From Thiobacillus sp. (GTDB lineage: Bacteria > Pseudomonadota > Gammaproteobacteria > Burkholderiales > Thiobacillaceae): DNA of 64,000 nucleotides. Under the pieces are notes generated by a model. The model saw nothing but the letters and a program-made list of their open reading frames with translations. It ran no database searches and had not been told where the DNA came from. The DNA lies in assembly GCA_018263115.1 (NCBI GenBank), contig JADFDC010000001.1, forward strand, positions 114,446 through 178,445. The letters run 5' to 3'. A program made the position numbers and the translations under genes. The first letter of the stretch is position 1. Each line of letters starts with the position of its first letter. This document shows, piece by piece, positions 16,803-26,616 of this stretch.

Positions 16803-18641
16803 TCAGGCGGCGTGCTTTCTATAGGGGTAAAACTCGTTCGCCACCCGGTTCATGCGAGAGACATCAAAACGGGTCTTGCCCGCGCCGGTAAACTCACTCT
16901 CAAGCGCTGCGTAGGCCTCGCTGGCCCAGGCCTTGTCCTTGAGTTCGTCGGCGATTCCTTCCACCCAGCGTAATTTCTCCACCGATGAGGAAAGTGTCTT
17001 GCCGCAAGCTTCGTAAACCTTGCGTACCATGGCGGCATCAAAACCGTAGCTCTTCAGGCGGGCGGCCAGTTGAACACAGGCTTCGGCATTGCCACAGGCC
17101 TGCGCAGCCTGCATGAACATGCCTTCGGCGCCGGCTGTGTCGCCGCCTTGTGCCATGATGGCGCCGATATGCGTTAGGGCGTAATGGTCCTTTGCGGCGG
17201 ATTTGGCGCTGTTCAATACGTTGTTGGCCCAGGCGCTGTCCTTGAGGTCGGACAGGATGACCTGTGCAAGCTTGGTGTAGTCGTAAACCCCGGCGTTGGG
17301 GTTGGCTTTGAGGCCTGCCTCGCGGTGCAGGAGATAAGCGCGGGCTTTTTCGCGGCCAATTTCCTTGTTTTTCATCTCGGCCGCAGCGGTGTGGATCACT
17401 TCCTTGAACTGGGTGAAATCGCCGGATTTGGTCGCGGCTTCGTCCAGCAGACGCGACAGCCAGGTCTGGTCGTTAAGATGCTTGTCCACCGCCAGGATCA
17501 ATGGGCGCGCGCGCTGAAACTGATACGCACCATCATTTAGCATGGTTTCGACTTTGCCCAGAAGCTTGGCGGCATAAAAGGGATCCTCTAGTTCAGCCAT
17601 GACCTGATCGGTCAGGGCAAAAAGCTTTTTCGGGGTGTCAGCCAGATCTTCCTGCTTGCCGAATTCGACATATTTGGCCTGATTGGCGGCGCGCTTGTCG
17701 AATTTTGCCTGAACGCGTTGTACGCGGGCGGCATCATCGGCGAAGTCGGATTTGGCCGCATCCACCACCTTCTGCATTTCGTCCAGAGAGGCCACGGCGT
17801 TTTCCGCCTGATCCATCAGTGTTGCAGCACCAGTGGTGTCGCCCGTGGATTTGAGGCCACGCGCCAGGTCGATGAACTGCTCCGTGGCGGTGGCAATTTC
17901 ACCGCCCTTTTTCAGCACGGACTGCATGAATTCTGTTTCGCCAATGGATTTGGCCGCATCAAGCAGGCTCTTCACCGCATTGAAATCGGTCGCGCCGTCC
18001 AGCGCGCGCTGATACAGGGTCTTGGCCTTGACGGGGTCGCCAAGGGTCTTGGCCGTTTCGCCGGCCAGCGAGAGCAGGTCGCCGACGTTGGTGAGTTTGC
18101 CCGCAGCTTTTTCCAGAATGGCACCTGCGTAGTCCTTGTCCAGCAGATGCTCGACGGCTGCCGCCGCCAGCTTGGTGTATTCAACCGCGCGGCTGATTTT
18201 TCCCTCGGCTTTTTCATACACTTTCTTGGCAAAGCTGTTTTCACCCATCATTGCCATGGCCTGCTTGCCAAGTTCGATCAGCGGGTCGAGATTGTTGGTT
18301 TCCTTCAGCGCCTTGTCCAGCGCTGCTGCAGCGCCGTCCTTGTCGCCCAGGATTTTCATCTTCCCTTCGGCCAGGTACACCTGCTCCTCGCCGGACATGC
18401 AGTAATCCTCAGCCGTTTGCAGAAGTTCTTCTGCGCGAGATTGGTCGCCAAGCTGCTTGTAGACGATGGCAACAGCGGCCAGGTCCTTGGTGAATTGGCA
18501 TTCATCCGCCACGCGGTCAACCAGTTCCTTGGCGTAGGCGGCATCGGTAGGTTCCTGCAGGGCTTCCAGAGCCAGGGCGGCGTAGTCCGCGCCGCTGCTG
18601 CATGCAGATTCTTTGGGGCTGAGAGTGTCACGGGTGGCCAT
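16803..18641 (-). CDS. Large alpha-helical repeat (TPR/solenoid-like) protein of unknown function
   Basis: The 612-residue protein has no signal peptide or membrane segment. It is a chain of short helix pairs rich in Ala, Leu, Lys and Asp, with repeated patterns such as GDQSRAEELLQTAE, GDPVKAKTLYQRALDGA, GDTTGAATLMDQAENA and GDTAGAEGMFMQAAQACG, which resemble degenerate TPR units from end to end. No enzyme motif was recognised. Cysteines are few and scattered. The start at 18641 is the first ATG of the frame. The gene is monocistronic, with a terminator about 125 bases downstream and two palindromes just past the stop. I do not recognise a named family. Confidence 0.8.
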   Translation of the reverse strand: MATRDTLSPKESACSSGADYAALALEALQEPTDAAYAKELVDRVADECQFTKDLAAVAIVYKQLGDQSRAEELLQTAEDYCMSGEEQVYLAEGKMKILGDKDGAAAALDKALKETNNLDPLIELGKQAMAMMGENSFAKKVYEKAEGKISRAVEYTKLAAAAVEHLLDKDYAGAILEKAAGKLTNVGDLLSLAGETAKTLGDPVKAKTLYQRALDGATDFNAVKSLLDAAKSIGETEFMQSVLKKGGEIATATEQFIDLARGLKSTGDTTGAATLMDQAENAVASLDEMQKVVDAAKSDFADDAARVQRVQAKFDKRAANQAKYVEFGKQEDLADTPKKLFALTDQVMAELEDPFYAAKLLGKVETMLNDGAYQFQRARPLILAVDKHLNDQTWLSRLLDEAATKSGDFTQFKEVIHTAAAEMKNKEIGREKARAYLLHREAGLKANPNAGVYDYTKLAQVILSDLKDSAWANNVLNSAKSAAKDHYALTHIGAIMAQGGDTAGAEGMFMQAAQACGNAEACVQLAARLKSYGFDAAMVRKVYEACGKTLSSSVEKLRWVEGIADELKDKAWASEAYAALESEFTGAGKTRFDVSRMNRVANEFYPYRKHAA

Positions 18642-18734
18642 ATAAAACTCCTGTCAATATTGCCCGCAAGTTTACCGCGCCGGCATCACAGCAAGACTAG
18701 GAAGGTTTTATAGCCTTATAGCGCTAGTTTATTG

Positions 18735-20075
18735 TTAGAGGACGTAGCGGCTGAGGTCTTCGTCGCCGGCCAGGGTGTTCAGCCGCTGGTTGACGTAATC
18801 GGCGTCCAGGGTGACGGTCTGGCCTTCCAGCCTGGCGGCGCCGAAGGAAACTTCTTCAAGCAGGCGTTCCATGACGGTGTGCAGGCGCCGGGCACCGATA
18901 TTTTCGGTTTTTTCGTTGACCTGATGCGCGATCTCGGCAAGCCGCCGGATGCCGTCCGGGGTGAATTCAAGCTTCACGCCTTCGGTTTCCAGCAGCGCTT
19001 GGTACTGGCGGGTGAGGCAGGCATCCGTGCTGGTGAGGATGCGTTCGAAATCTTCCACTGACAGTGATTGCAGTTCGACGCGGATGGGCAGGCGCCCCTG
19101 CAATTCCGGGATGAGGTCTGAGGGGCGCGAGAGATGAAACGCGCCGCTGGCGATGAACAGGATGTGATCAGTCTTGACCATGCCGTACTTGGTTGAAACC
19201 GTTGTGCCTTCCACCAGCGGCAACAGGTCGCGCTGCACGCCCTGGCGTGAAACATCAGCGCCACTCGTGCCTTCACGTGCGGCGATCTTGTCGACTTCAT
19301 CGAGGAATACGATGCCATTCTGTTCCACGGCTTCGATGGCGGCGAGCTTGGTTTCTTCTTCATTGACCAGCGCGGCAGCCTCCTCCTCCATGGCAAGTTT
19401 GAGGGCTTCCTTCACCTTGAGTTTGCGCGTGCGGGTGCGCCCACCTCCCAGTCCCTGAAACATGCCCTGCAATTGCTGGGAGAGGTCTTCCATGCCGGGT
19501 GGGGTAAAAATCTGCATTGATGCGGTGGGTTGGGCGAGGTCGATATCAATTTCCTTGTCGTCCAGCTGGCCTTCGCGCAGCATCTTGCGGAATTTTTGCC
19601 GGGTGGTGGAATCCTCTGGCTTGACTGGCTCGGCATCAAAGCCGAATCCTGTTTGGCGCGGCGGCGGCAACAGGGCATCGAGGATGCGATCCTCGGCAGC
19701 GTCCTGCGCACGCATTTGCATTTTTTCCATCTCGCGTTCGCGGATCTGCTTGACGGCGATTTCCATCAGGTCGCGGATGATGGAGTCTACATCCTTGCCG
19801 ACATAGCCGACTTCGGTGAACTTGGTGGCTTCCACCTTGATGAATGGCGAATTGGCCAGCCGCGCCAGCCGGCGGGCGATTTCGGTCTTGCCCACACCGG
19901 TGGGGCCGATCATGAGAATGTTTTTGGGCGTGATTTCGCGGCGCAACGGTTCTTCCACGCGCGAACGCCGCCAGCGGTTGCGCAGCGCAATGGCGACCGC
20001 TTTCTTGGCTTCCTGCTGGCCGACAATGTGCTTGTCGAGTTCGTGGACGATTTCCTGGGGGGTGAATTGGGTCAT
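18735..20075 (-). CDS. hslU: ATP-dependent protease ATPase subunit HslU
   Basis: The 446-residue AAA+ unfoldase pairs with HslV to degrade cytoplasmic proteins. Seen are the Walker [10 protein letters not shown], the pore motif region [24 protein letters not shown], Walker [12 protein letters not shown], and the C-terminal YVL tail that inserts into HslV (the protein ends in DLSRYVL). The ATG at 20075 ([14 protein letters not shown]) fits the family; a longer frame to 20180 crosses a purine-rich repeat. It follows hslV. Confidence 0.96.
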   Translation of the reverse strand: MTQFTPQEIVHELDKHIVGQQEAKKAVAIALRNRWRRSRVEEPLRREITPKNILMIGPTGVGKTEIARRLARLANSPFIKVEATKFTEVGYVGKDVDSIIRDLMEIAVKQIREREMEKMQMRAQDAAEDRILDALLPPPRQTGFGFDAEPVKPEDSTTRQKFRKMLREGQLDDKEIDIDLAQPTASMQIFTPPGMEDLSQQLQGMFQGLGGGRTRTRKLKVKEALKLAMEEEAAALVNEEETKLAAIEAVEQNGIVFLDEVDKIAAREGTSGADVSRQGVQRDLLPLVEGTTVSTKYGMVKTDHILFIASGAFHLSRPSDLIPELQGRLPIRVELQSLSVEDFERILTSTDACLTRQYQALLETEGVKLEFTPDGIRRLAEIAHQVNEKTENIGARRLHTVMERLLEEVSFGAARLEGQTVTLDADYVNQRLNTLAGDEDLSRYVL

Positions 20076-20079
20076 GGTG

Positions 20080-20172
20080 GTGAAGGGAGAAGGGTAAAGG
20101 GGGAAGGGGGAAGGGGGTGGAGCGGGGGAAGTTGCCCTTCCCCCTTGAGCGCCGCAGGCGCGATCCCTTCCC
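20080..20172. repeat. Purine-rich G-run tract with inverted C-run partner between hslV and hslU
   Basis: The plus strand carries several runs of three to five G (GAAGGGAGAAGGG, then GGGGGAAGGGGGAAGG) followed by CTTCCCCC and CCTTCCCCCC. The arms can pair, and the G runs could form a quadruplex. It occupies nearly the whole hslV-hslU spacer. Confidence 0.65.
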
Positions 20173-20185
20173 CCCTTCACATGAC

Positions 20186-20719
20186 TTACAAGGTTTCAAT
20201 CACATGGTTCTGATTCGTGTAAATACAAATCTGTCCCGCGATTTTCAGACTTTCGGCGACGATGTCGCGAGCGGATAATTCGCTGTGATTCAGTAGCGCT
20301 GATGCAGCGGCCTGAGCATATGCACCGCCAGAACCGATGGCGGCGATACCTTGCTCGGGTTCCAGTACATCGCCATTGCCGGTCAGAATCAAGGTGCTGG
20401 TTTTGTCGGCGATGGCGAGCATGGCTTCAAGCCGGCGCAGCACTCTATCCGTTCGCCAGTCCTTGGTCAGATCGACAGCCGCGCGGACAAGATGGCCCTG
20501 GTGTTTTTCCAGTTTGGACTCGAAGCGCTCGAACAGGGTGAAGGCATCGGCCGTGGCACCGGCAAAGCCTGCCAGCACCTTGTCCTGGTAAAGCCTGCGT
20601 ATCTTGCGTGCAGTGGACTTGATGACAATGTTGCCCAGCGTCACCTGGCCGTCACCGCCCAGCGCGACCTTGTCGCCGCGGCGGACGGAAAGAATGGTGG
20701 TGCCGTGATATTGGTCCAT
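20186..20719 (-). CDS. hslV: ATP-dependent protease proteolytic subunit HslV
   Basis: The 177-residue protein is the bacterial proteasome-like peptidase. The short propeptide MDQYHG precedes the catalytic N-terminal Thr ([12 protein letters not shown]), and family motifs [27 protein letters not shown] and [13 protein letters not shown] are present. It is directly upstream of hslU, as in most proteobacteria, although a 110-base repeat-rich spacer separates the two here. Confidence 0.96.
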   Translation of the reverse strand: MDQYHGTTILSVRRGDKVALGGDGQVTLGNIVIKSTARKIRRLYQDKVLAGFAGATADAFTLFERFESKLEKHQGHLVRAAVDLTKDWRTDRVLRRLEAMLAIADKTSTLILTGNGDVLEPEQGIAAIGSGGAYAQAAASALLNHSELSARDIVAESLKIAGQICIYTNQNHVIETL

Positions 20720-20767
20720 GATGATTTTCTGATTTGAAACAGGTAAATGCGGGCGCTGCTTCGCTTT

Positions 20768-21199
20768 TCAAGGCGTTCCCTGGCTGGCTTGCCAAAGCTG
20801 CATGAAACGGTTTGGGTCAAAGCCCATCATTTTTTGTGAACCCACAGTGATCAGCGGGACGCCGCGTCCACCCATCTGTCGGAATTTTGCCGCACCGAAA
20901 TCAGACTTTTCAACATCCCATTCACTGAAGGGCACATTGTTTGCCTTCATGAAGGCTTTGGCGCGCTTGCACACGCCACACCATTCGGTGGTGTAGAGCG
21001 TTACGCCACTATCCGCGCCAGTTGCCTGGCCGACCTGAACCGGGCCGGAATAGCTTTGCAGCTTGAGCTGGGTGGTTTTGGCGGTGGGCGGAGGTGCGTC
21101 GCTGTAATGTGTGCGGCCCTGTGCGTCCGTCCATTTGTAGACGCCCGAGAAGACGGGCATGGTCAATGTGGTGAGTACAAGCAGTAAAAGGAATTTCAT
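20768..21199 (-). CDS. DUF4124 plus glutaredoxin-like secreted protein
   Basis: The 143-residue product has a signal peptide (MKFLLLLVLTTLTMPVFS), a DUF4124 segment (GVYKWTDAQGRTHYSDAPP) and a C-terminal glutaredoxin fold with active site TEWCGVCKRAK and cis-Pro loop GRGVPLITV. It is probably a periplasmic thiol-disulfide protein. It overlaps the DUF4126 gene by four bases. A paralogue with the same domain order lies at 48946-49473. Confidence 0.85.
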   Translation of the reverse strand: MKFLLLLVLTTLTMPVFSGVYKWTDAQGRTHYSDAPPPTAKTTQLKLQSYSGPVQVGQATGADSGVTLYTTEWCGVCKRAKAFMKANNVPFSEWDVEKSDFGAAKFRQMGGRGVPLITVGSQKMMGFDPNRFMQLWQASQGTP

Positions 21200-21795
21200 G
21201 TCGCAGGCGTGTTGCGCGAGGCAAGCATGCGGCGAATCGCACGAATGAAAAAAGCCGCGAGAATAACAGTCAGCACAATGAAAACCGCCAGCAGGACGAG
21301 AAAAACCGCTGGATGATTGAATGCTGTCCACAGCCCTGCCCCCAGCATGACTTCTTCCGTCACAGAGGCGGCAACATTGGTAAAGGGTTCGGGCGACGTA
21401 TTGATGGCGGCACGGCTGCCGGTTTTGGTGAGTTGCGAACTGGCGGCAATACCCCCACCCAGCAAGGCAATCAGGGCAGTCGTCCCGCCTCCGCCCAGAT
21501 CCGGAAACAGGCTGGCCGCCAATGCTGCGCCAGCCGGTATCCGCAGAAAACTGTGCAAGGCATCCCAAATACTGTCCAGCCAGGGGATCTTGTCGGCAAA
21601 AAATTCGGTCACGCTCAGGAAGCCGCTTACCCCGAGGCTGACGGGATGAGACAACCAGGCCAGGGCATCCGGCAAGTCAAAGCCGGCAAAACGTCCCAGC
21701 ATGCCAAGCACGAACAGCACCAGATACAAGCGCAGTCCGCTTCCCCAAGCGACTGCGGCTGCAATGGCGGCTTGGGCAATCAGGGCGTGATCCAC
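21196..21795 (-). CDS. DUF4126 integral membrane protein
   Basis: The 199-residue protein has four or five membrane segments and the family wording AIAAAVAWGSGLRLYLVLFVLGMLGR and FFADKIPWLDSIWDALHSFLRIPAGA. Function is unknown. I chose the GTG at 21795 because it follows the upstream stop; an ATG at 21879 would overlap the STAS gene by 65 bases. No strong ribosome-binding site marks either, so the start is uncertain. The gene is coupled to the downstream glutaredoxin gene. Confidence 0.75.
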   Translation of the reverse strand: MDHALIAQAAIAAAVAWGSGLRLYLVLFVLGMLGRFAGFDLPDALAWLSHPVSLGVSGFLSVTEFFADKIPWLDSIWDALHSFLRIPAGAALAASLFPDLGGGGTTALIALLGGGIAASSQLTKTGSRAAINTSPEPFTNVAASVTEEVMLGAGLWTAFNHPAVFLVLLAVFIVLTVILAAFFIRAIRRMLASRNTPAT

Positions 21796-21814
21796 GGTGC
21801 GGGGCTGAAAGGTG

Positions 21815-22930
21815 TTAAGTGAGTTTTGCCGGTTCCAGCCTGGCGAGCTGGTCGATACCCATGGCGCGGAACAGCTCATTGATCAGGGAATTTTGACCCT
21901 GGAGAATAATGGACTTGCCACTGCCCAGCATCTGCATGAGGTGGCTGATGAGACTGCCAATGTAGGCGTAGTCTACGCGCGTGATTTCGGAACAATCCAC
22001 AGACACTTCCTGCCTGGATTGGGCAAATTGCAGCAGGGCGGCAATCTGGTTCTGGGTTGCCTCGGAAATGACCCCCTTAAGCTTGAATGCATCCGACGGG
22101 GCAGATTGCGCAGGCGCCGCGGGTGCGGAGACTTCCTGGGCCGCCTTGACGCTTTCCCACGAAGGTGGAGACACCTCGAAATGCACGGCGTAGTCAACCG
22201 CCAGATCCTCAAATTCGGACTGTTTGCCAAGCAATTGATACATGGCCAGCAGGAGCAACCACCAGGCGCTGGTGCCGCGGTCACTGTTGAGTTTGCCTTT
22301 CAGCGTCTCGACAAGCTGTGTGACGCCGCTTACCTGAAAAGTGGCATGGCTTTTTTTTGCGCTGGACAGTCCTTCGGCCAGATGGGCTGCGCCAGCGGGT
22401 TCGATTGAGTTAATGCGGGACAAATCCAGCAACAGGGTCTCGCCCTTGGCGGCGGCAGAAAGTTCATCTTTCAGCCTGCCACCCGCTGCCGCATCCAGTT
22501 TTGAATCAAAGCTCAGGGTTTTACTGGCTTTGGCGGGAGCGGGGAGACCGTTTTGCTGCTTGTTGCCAAGGTTGGGCGGCGAGGTTTCGAATTTGACAGC
22601 GTATTCCAACGCCAGTTGTTCAAATTCCTTCTCGCGGCCGGTTACCCGATACAGATCAAACAGCATGTGCCAGGCGCGGGGTTCGTTTCCTGCAAGCAGG
22701 CTCTTCAAGGTTTGTTCGGCATTATCAACCTGATTGCTTGCATACAGCATGGCGGCTTCGTCGAGCGCGGTTTCGGGCGCGCCGCCGACTTCTTCCACCA
22801 CAATGCCGTGATTGTCCGGGATGGCCGACCCGAAGGTCGTCAAGCCTTTTGTAGGCGGCTCGTCCCCCGGTTTCTGGGAAACCTCTTTTTCAGGTTTGCT
22901 TCGGTCCTTGCGGAAAAACGGGATTGCCAT
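21815..22930 (-). CDS. Double helical-repeat/STAS protein
   Basis: The 371-residue protein is built as two similar halves. Each has a short TPR-like helical segment (AWHMLFDLYRVTGREKEFEQLALEYAVKFETSPP and AWWLLLLAMYQLLGKQSEFEDLAVDYAVHFEVSPP in the residue order 95-130 and 220-255) and a STAS-like domain (TLLLDLSRINSIEPAGAAHL; EVSVDCSEITRVDYAYIGSL). STAS domains bind partner proteins or nucleotides in anti-anti-sigma and MlaB proteins. The phospho-acceptor Ser of anti-anti-sigma factors is not evident. There is no signal peptide. Partner and role are unknown. Confidence 0.78.
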   Translation of the reverse strand: MAIPFFRKDRSKPEKEVSQKPGDEPPTKGLTTFGSAIPDNHGIVVEEVGGAPETALDEAAMLYASNQVDNAEQTLKSLLAGNEPRAWHMLFDLYRVTGREKEFEQLALEYAVKFETSPPNLGNKQQNGLPAPAKASKTLSFDSKLDAAAGGRLKDELSAAAKGETLLLDLSRINSIEPAGAAHLAEGLSSAKKSHATFQVSGVTQLVETLKGKLNSDRGTSAWWLLLLAMYQLLGKQSEFEDLAVDYAVHFEVSPPSWESVKAAQEVSAPAAPAQSAPSDAFKLKGVISEATQNQIAALLQFAQSRQEVSVDCSEITRVDYAYIGSLISHLMQMLGSGKSIILQGQNSLINELFRAMGIDQLARLEPAKLT

Positions 22931-22978
22931 TGTCTGACCTGGACGGGGATTCGTTTGTGGCTGTGGAATATTGGCTAA

Positions 22979-24055
22979 TCATACTGCGGAATGCGGAATT
23001 GGGGGAGTTGCGCTGACGGACGCCGCATGGGCGAAATCCGACAGTACCCGGGAGACGAATTCGGGCTCCAGGTCGCGCACGATAAAGACAAAGCGGCTGC
23101 GGTGATCTTCCGTTGGCCATTTTTCAAGCTCCGCTTCCGGATACAGCACATGCTGCACACCATGCAAAACCGTGGGCCTGTCTTTTCCGGCAATATTGAC
23201 GATGGCCTTGAAGCGCAACAGATGTTCGGAACGGAAGCTCACCAGCATTTCCAGGGCTAAAACCAGGCCGGCGAGGGGGATCGGTTCATCAATGATCACG
23301 GAAAACGAGCGAATGCGTTGGTCATGGTGGTCGTCCGTGGACGTCGATTTGCCGAGCATCGTGCTGCTGACGGGTTTGTAGCGCTGCTCATTCAGCCATT
23401 TTTGCACGTCTGGCGTTTTGTCCCGAGCATTGAACAGTCCAAGATCCAGAATCCGGCTGAAATCCATTTCGCCCTTGATGGCGGTGAGTTGTTCGGCGGC
23501 GGGATTAAGCTCGCTCAACCGCGACTGCAAAGTGGCCAGTTCAGCCGGATTGGCCAGGTCGGTTTTGGTCACGATGATACGATCTGCCACGGCCGCTTGC
23601 TTGGTTGCCTCGAAATAGCTGTCCAGCTGAGCGTCACCCAACACGGCATCCACTGTGGTGACCACGCCATCCATCCGAAAACGCGCGCGCACCCAGGGAT
23701 CGTTCAGCAGGGTGTCAAGAATGGGAGCGGGATCGGCGATGCCTGTGGTTTCGATGACAACACGCTCGAATTTCGGGATGTCGCCACGCTCGCGCGCCAT
23801 GTAAAGGTTTTTCAATGTAGGCGACAACGAGCCTGAAACCGTACAGCACACGCATCCGCCCGAGAGCACCGCCATGGGCCCTTCCATTTTTTCCAGCAGA
23901 TCGTGATCCAGGCTGACATCGCCGAATTCGTTCATGACCACAGCCGTACGGGGCAGGTGGCGGATAAGCTGGTTCAGCAGAGTGGTCTTGCCGCTGCCAA
24001 GGAAGCCGGTGAGCAGGGTGACGGGGAGCAGTTCGGGAATGGTGGGAGATGACAT
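22979..24055 (-). CDS. CobW/COG0523 family GTPase
   Basis: The 358-residue G3E GTPase has Walker A GFLGSGKTTLLN, the metal-binding CxCC in GGCVCCTVSG, base-specificity motif TKTD, and a C-terminal CobW domain. The family comprises metal chaperones (zinc, cobalt, iron-type hydratases). No metal enzyme or Zur site was recognised beside it, so the metal is unknown. It stands alone between the STAS gene and xerC. Confidence 0.88.
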   Translation of the reverse strand: MSSPTIPELLPVTLLTGFLGSGKTTLLNQLIRHLPRTAVVMNEFGDVSLDHDLLEKMEGPMAVLSGGCVCCTVSGSLSPTLKNLYMARERGDIPKFERVVIETTGIADPAPILDTLLNDPWVRARFRMDGVVTTVDAVLGDAQLDSYFEATKQAAVADRIIVTKTDLANPAELATLQSRLSELNPAAEQLTAIKGEMDFSRILDLGLFNARDKTPDVQKWLNEQRYKPVSSTMLGKSTSTDDHHDQRIRSFSVIIDEPIPLAGLVLALEMLVSFRSEHLLRFKAIVNIAGKDRPTVLHGVQHVLYPEAELEKWPTEDHRSRFVFIVRDLEPEFVSRVLSDFAHAASVSATPPIPHSAV

Positions 24056-24082
24056 AAGAAAAGACCAAAGGCGAAAGCTTTA

Positions 24083-24141
24083 CCACGAGGTACACCAAGT
24101 GCACGACGTCAAACCTTTGTGTCCTTTGTGTACTTCGTGGT
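24083..24141. repeat. Imperfect inverted repeat between CobW and xerC genes
   Basis: ACCACGAGGTACAC (24083-24096) and GTGTACTTCGTGGT (24128-24141) pair with one mismatch around a 31-base loop. The wording resembles the dispersed ACCACGAAG...ACACGAAG elements common in environmental proteobacterial genomes. Confidence 0.6.
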
Positions 24142-24176
24142 TCATGATTTTTCTTTTATATTTGTTTCATCCAATT

Positions 24177-25055
24177 TCACTTGCGCCTGGCACGAGGATG
24201 TGCCGTGTCGTATACCTTGGCCAGGTGCTGGTAATCAAGATGCGTATACACCTGAGTGGTGCTGATGTTTGCGTGGCCCAGCATTTCCTGCACGGCGCGC
24301 AGGTCGCCGGAGGATTGCAGGACGTGCGTGGCGAAGGAGTGGCGAAGCATATGCGGGTGTACATGCATGGGCAGACCGGCCTTGATTGCCCAGCGATCCA
24401 GACGCAATTGAATCTGCCGCGAGGATAGCCGGCTGCCGTTCCGATTGACGAAAACCGCTTTCTCAACCGGCATGGCCATCTTTGCACGCTTCGATAGCCA
24501 TGCCGTCAGTGCCTGATGAGCCTTCTCGCCGATTGTTACAAGCCGGGTTTTATTTCCCTTGCCGGTGACGGTGGCTTCACCAGAAGGCAAATCCAGTGCA
24601 AGCAAGTCCAGGCTGACCAGTTCGGCCAGACGCAGCCCGGCAGAATAAAAAAGTTCGAACATGGCCTTGTCGCGGACTTCCAGATCGCCCTCGGGCGCAT
24701 GATCAAGCAATTGCGTGCAATGGTCAGGCGAAAGTGTGTCTGGCAAGGCGCGACGCGATTTGGGCGGGCGCAGATCGGAACATGGGTTGCGGGGAAACCC
24801 CAGCCGCTTGCAGGCAAAGCGATAAAATCCGCGCCACGCGGACAGCCGGCGTGCCAGACTTTTGGAAGACAGGCCCTGACTGTGCAGCCTGGCGATGAAA
24901 TGGCGGATTTGCGAGCTATCCAGAGTTTGCAGGGTGTTGTTTTGCGCCAGTGCGTGCAGACTGGCCAGATCGCGTCGGTAATTCTCTACCGTGTGATTAG
25001 AAAGCCTCCGCTCGGCGGCAAGGTGGGTCAGGTAATGCTCGATCGCTTCCGTCAT
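24177..25055 (-). CDS. xerC: Site-specific tyrosine recombinase XerC
   Basis: The 292-residue recombinase resolves chromosome dimers at dif. The SAM-like N-terminal domain and catalytic residues are visible: Arg in SAGLRLAELVSL, Lys in TGKGNKTRLV, HxxR in HPHMLRHSFATHVL, His in EMLGHANISTTQVY, and the nucleophilic Tyr in VYTHLDYQHLAKVYD. Coupling to DUF484 and dapF (dapF-DUF484-xerC) is the standard proteobacterial order and separates it from phage integrases. Confidence 0.95.
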   Translation of the reverse strand: MTEAIEHYLTHLAAERRLSNHTVENYRRDLASLHALAQNNTLQTLDSSQIRHFIARLHSQGLSSKSLARRLSAWRGFYRFACKRLGFPRNPCSDLRPPKSRRALPDTLSPDHCTQLLDHAPEGDLEVRDKAMFELFYSAGLRLAELVSLDLLALDLPSGEATVTGKGNKTRLVTIGEKAHQALTAWLSKRAKMAMPVEKAVFVNRNGSRLSSRQIQLRLDRWAIKAGLPMHVHPHMLRHSFATHVLQSSGDLRAVQEMLGHANISTTQVYTHLDYQHLAKVYDTAHPRARRK

Positions 25056-25687
25056 GCCATTCGCGTCAGCGCAGCGCCGATCAGTTGCCCCAAGCGGTCA
25101 AGGTATAGAGTACCCATTTCCGGATAAAAGCGATTTTGATCTTCCGAGCCCAGCACCAGCAGCCCGACTGTGTGTTCGCCGCGCAAGGGGATGGCGGCAA
25201 AGGATTTCAGATGGGCCGCTGCTTCGCCAAACCATGCGAAAGCTTCCTCATGGCGCAACGCGCCGCAGGAGGGATGCATCTGGGTGTCAACTTCATTCTT
25301 GAGTCCGTCGCTGACAGGCTGCTCCGGAATATTCCAGATGCGGATGGCGTGGTGAGGCACGGCAAAGCCTTCCCGCAGATGCAGGTTTAGTACCGCCAGC
25401 AGACCGTTGATGTCGCGCGCGGAAATGATGTCCACGGCAAGCTTGTGCATTTTTTCGGAAATGCTGTCGTTTTCCTCACCAAAGTGGATAAGTTCAGCCA
25501 GCTTGCCTTCCAGCAGATGCACCTTGTCGCGCATGGACAACACCTGGCGTTCGGTGATGGAAATCGCGTGCGTACCGTGAGGATGGGTGATGCTCAGACT
25601 CGTTAGCAGATCCGGGAATTGATTAAAAAAATCCGGATGGGCAGAAAGATAGGCCGCAATCAGGTTTGCATCGACAGGGTCGTTCAT
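25052..25687 (-). CDS. DUF484 family protein
   Basis: This 211-residue GAF-like protein shows the family N-terminus ([34 protein letters not shown]) followed by a coiled-coil stretch and a GAF domain ([41 protein letters not shown]). Its role is not established. It overlaps both dapF and xerC by four bases, as the YigA homologue does in enterobacteria. Confidence 0.9.
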   Translation of the reverse strand: MNDPVDANLIAAYLSAHPDFFNQFPDLLTSLSITHPHGTHAISITERQVLSMRDKVHLLEGKLAELIHFGEENDSISEKMHKLAVDIISARDINGLLAVLNLHLREGFAVPHHAIRIWNIPEQPVSDGLKNEVDTQMHPSCGALRHEEAFAWFGEAAAHLKSFAAIPLRGEHTVGLLVLGSEDQNRFYPEMGTLYLDRLGQLIGAALTRMA

Positions 25688-26517
25688 TCAATCTCCAGAT
25701 AGCCTTCAAATACGGATTCGGCAGGTCCGGTCATCATCACCGGCGTGCCTTCGCCCTGCCATTCTAGGGTTAAAACGCCGCCGCGGGTTTCCGCTTCGAC
25801 GCGTGAATCCAGCAGGCCGCGCATCATGCCCGCCACCGCCGCCGCGCAGGCGCCGGTGCCGCAGGACAGTGTTTCGCCCGCGCCGCGCTCATAAACGCGC
25901 AGTTTGATGTGGCGGCGGTCGATGATCTGCATAAAGCCTGCATTGACCCGGTTCGGAAAGCGCGCGTGACGTTCGATCAACGGTCCTTGCGTGTCGACCG
26001 GCGCAGTGTTCACGTCATCGACGATTTGCACCGCGTGCGGGTTGCCCATCGACAGGGCATTGATGGTAATCGTGGCTTCGCCCACTTCCAGTTCGTAAGT
26101 GGGCGCGCACGCAAGGGCGATAAAAGGGATGTCCGCGGGCTCGAATCGCGGTGCACCCATGTTGACGGTCACGCGGCCATCGGCTTCAAGGCGAGGCCGA
26201 ATCAGGCCGCTTCGGGTTTCCACCGTGATTTCGTGTTTGGTGGTCAGCCCATGATCGACCACGAAACGCACGAAACAGCGTGCCCCGTTGCCACATTGTT
26301 CCACCTCGCCGCCGTCGGCGTTGAAAATGCGGTAGCGGAAATCGGCGTTTGGATGCATCGGCCTTTCAACCAGCAACAACTGATCGCAGCCCACGCCGAA
26401 ATGCCGGTTGGCCAGGTGCCGGATCTGCTCCGGACTTAAATTCACGGCCTGGCTGATGCCGTCGATGACGACGAAATCATTGCCTGCACCATGCATTTTG
26501 GTGAAATGCAGTTTCAT
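25684..26517 (-). CDS. dapF: Diaminopimelate epimerase
   Basis: The 277-residue enzyme interconverts LL- and meso-diaminopimelate for lysine and peptidoglycan. Both catalytic cysteines are present in [10 protein letters not shown] and [11 protein letters not shown], and the N-terminus [16 protein letters not shown] is typical. It is first in the dapF-DUF484-xerC run. Confidence 0.97.
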   Translation of the reverse strand: MKLHFTKMHGAGNDFVVIDGISQAVNLSPEQIRHLANRHFGVGCDQLLLVERPMHPNADFRYRIFNADGGEVEQCGNGARCFVRFVVDHGLTTKHEITVETRSGLIRPRLEADGRVTVNMGAPRFEPADIPFIALACAPTYELEVGEATITINALSMGNPHAVQIVDDVNTAPVDTQGPLIERHARFPNRVNAGFMQIIDRRHIKLRVYERGAGETLSCGTGACAAAVAGMMRGLLDSRVEAETRGGVLTLEWQGEGTPVMMTGPAESVFEGYLEIE

Positions 26518-26616
26518 GCCATCAAGTCTACATAATCCTTGTCAATACAGCGACCCATGGCCACGGCGAGTGCAGGCAGGTTGCGAACTTGGATGGCCTT
26601 GAGGGGGGATTCAGGT

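Noticed and set aside
17718..18713. Long open frame antisense to the solenoid gene
   Set aside because: Composition bias of the repeated helical gene explains it; no ribosome-binding site or domain.
24177..25055. Tyrosine recombinase as sign of an integrated element
   Set aside because: It is XerC in the standard dapF-DUF484-xerC order, with no attachment repeats or cargo.
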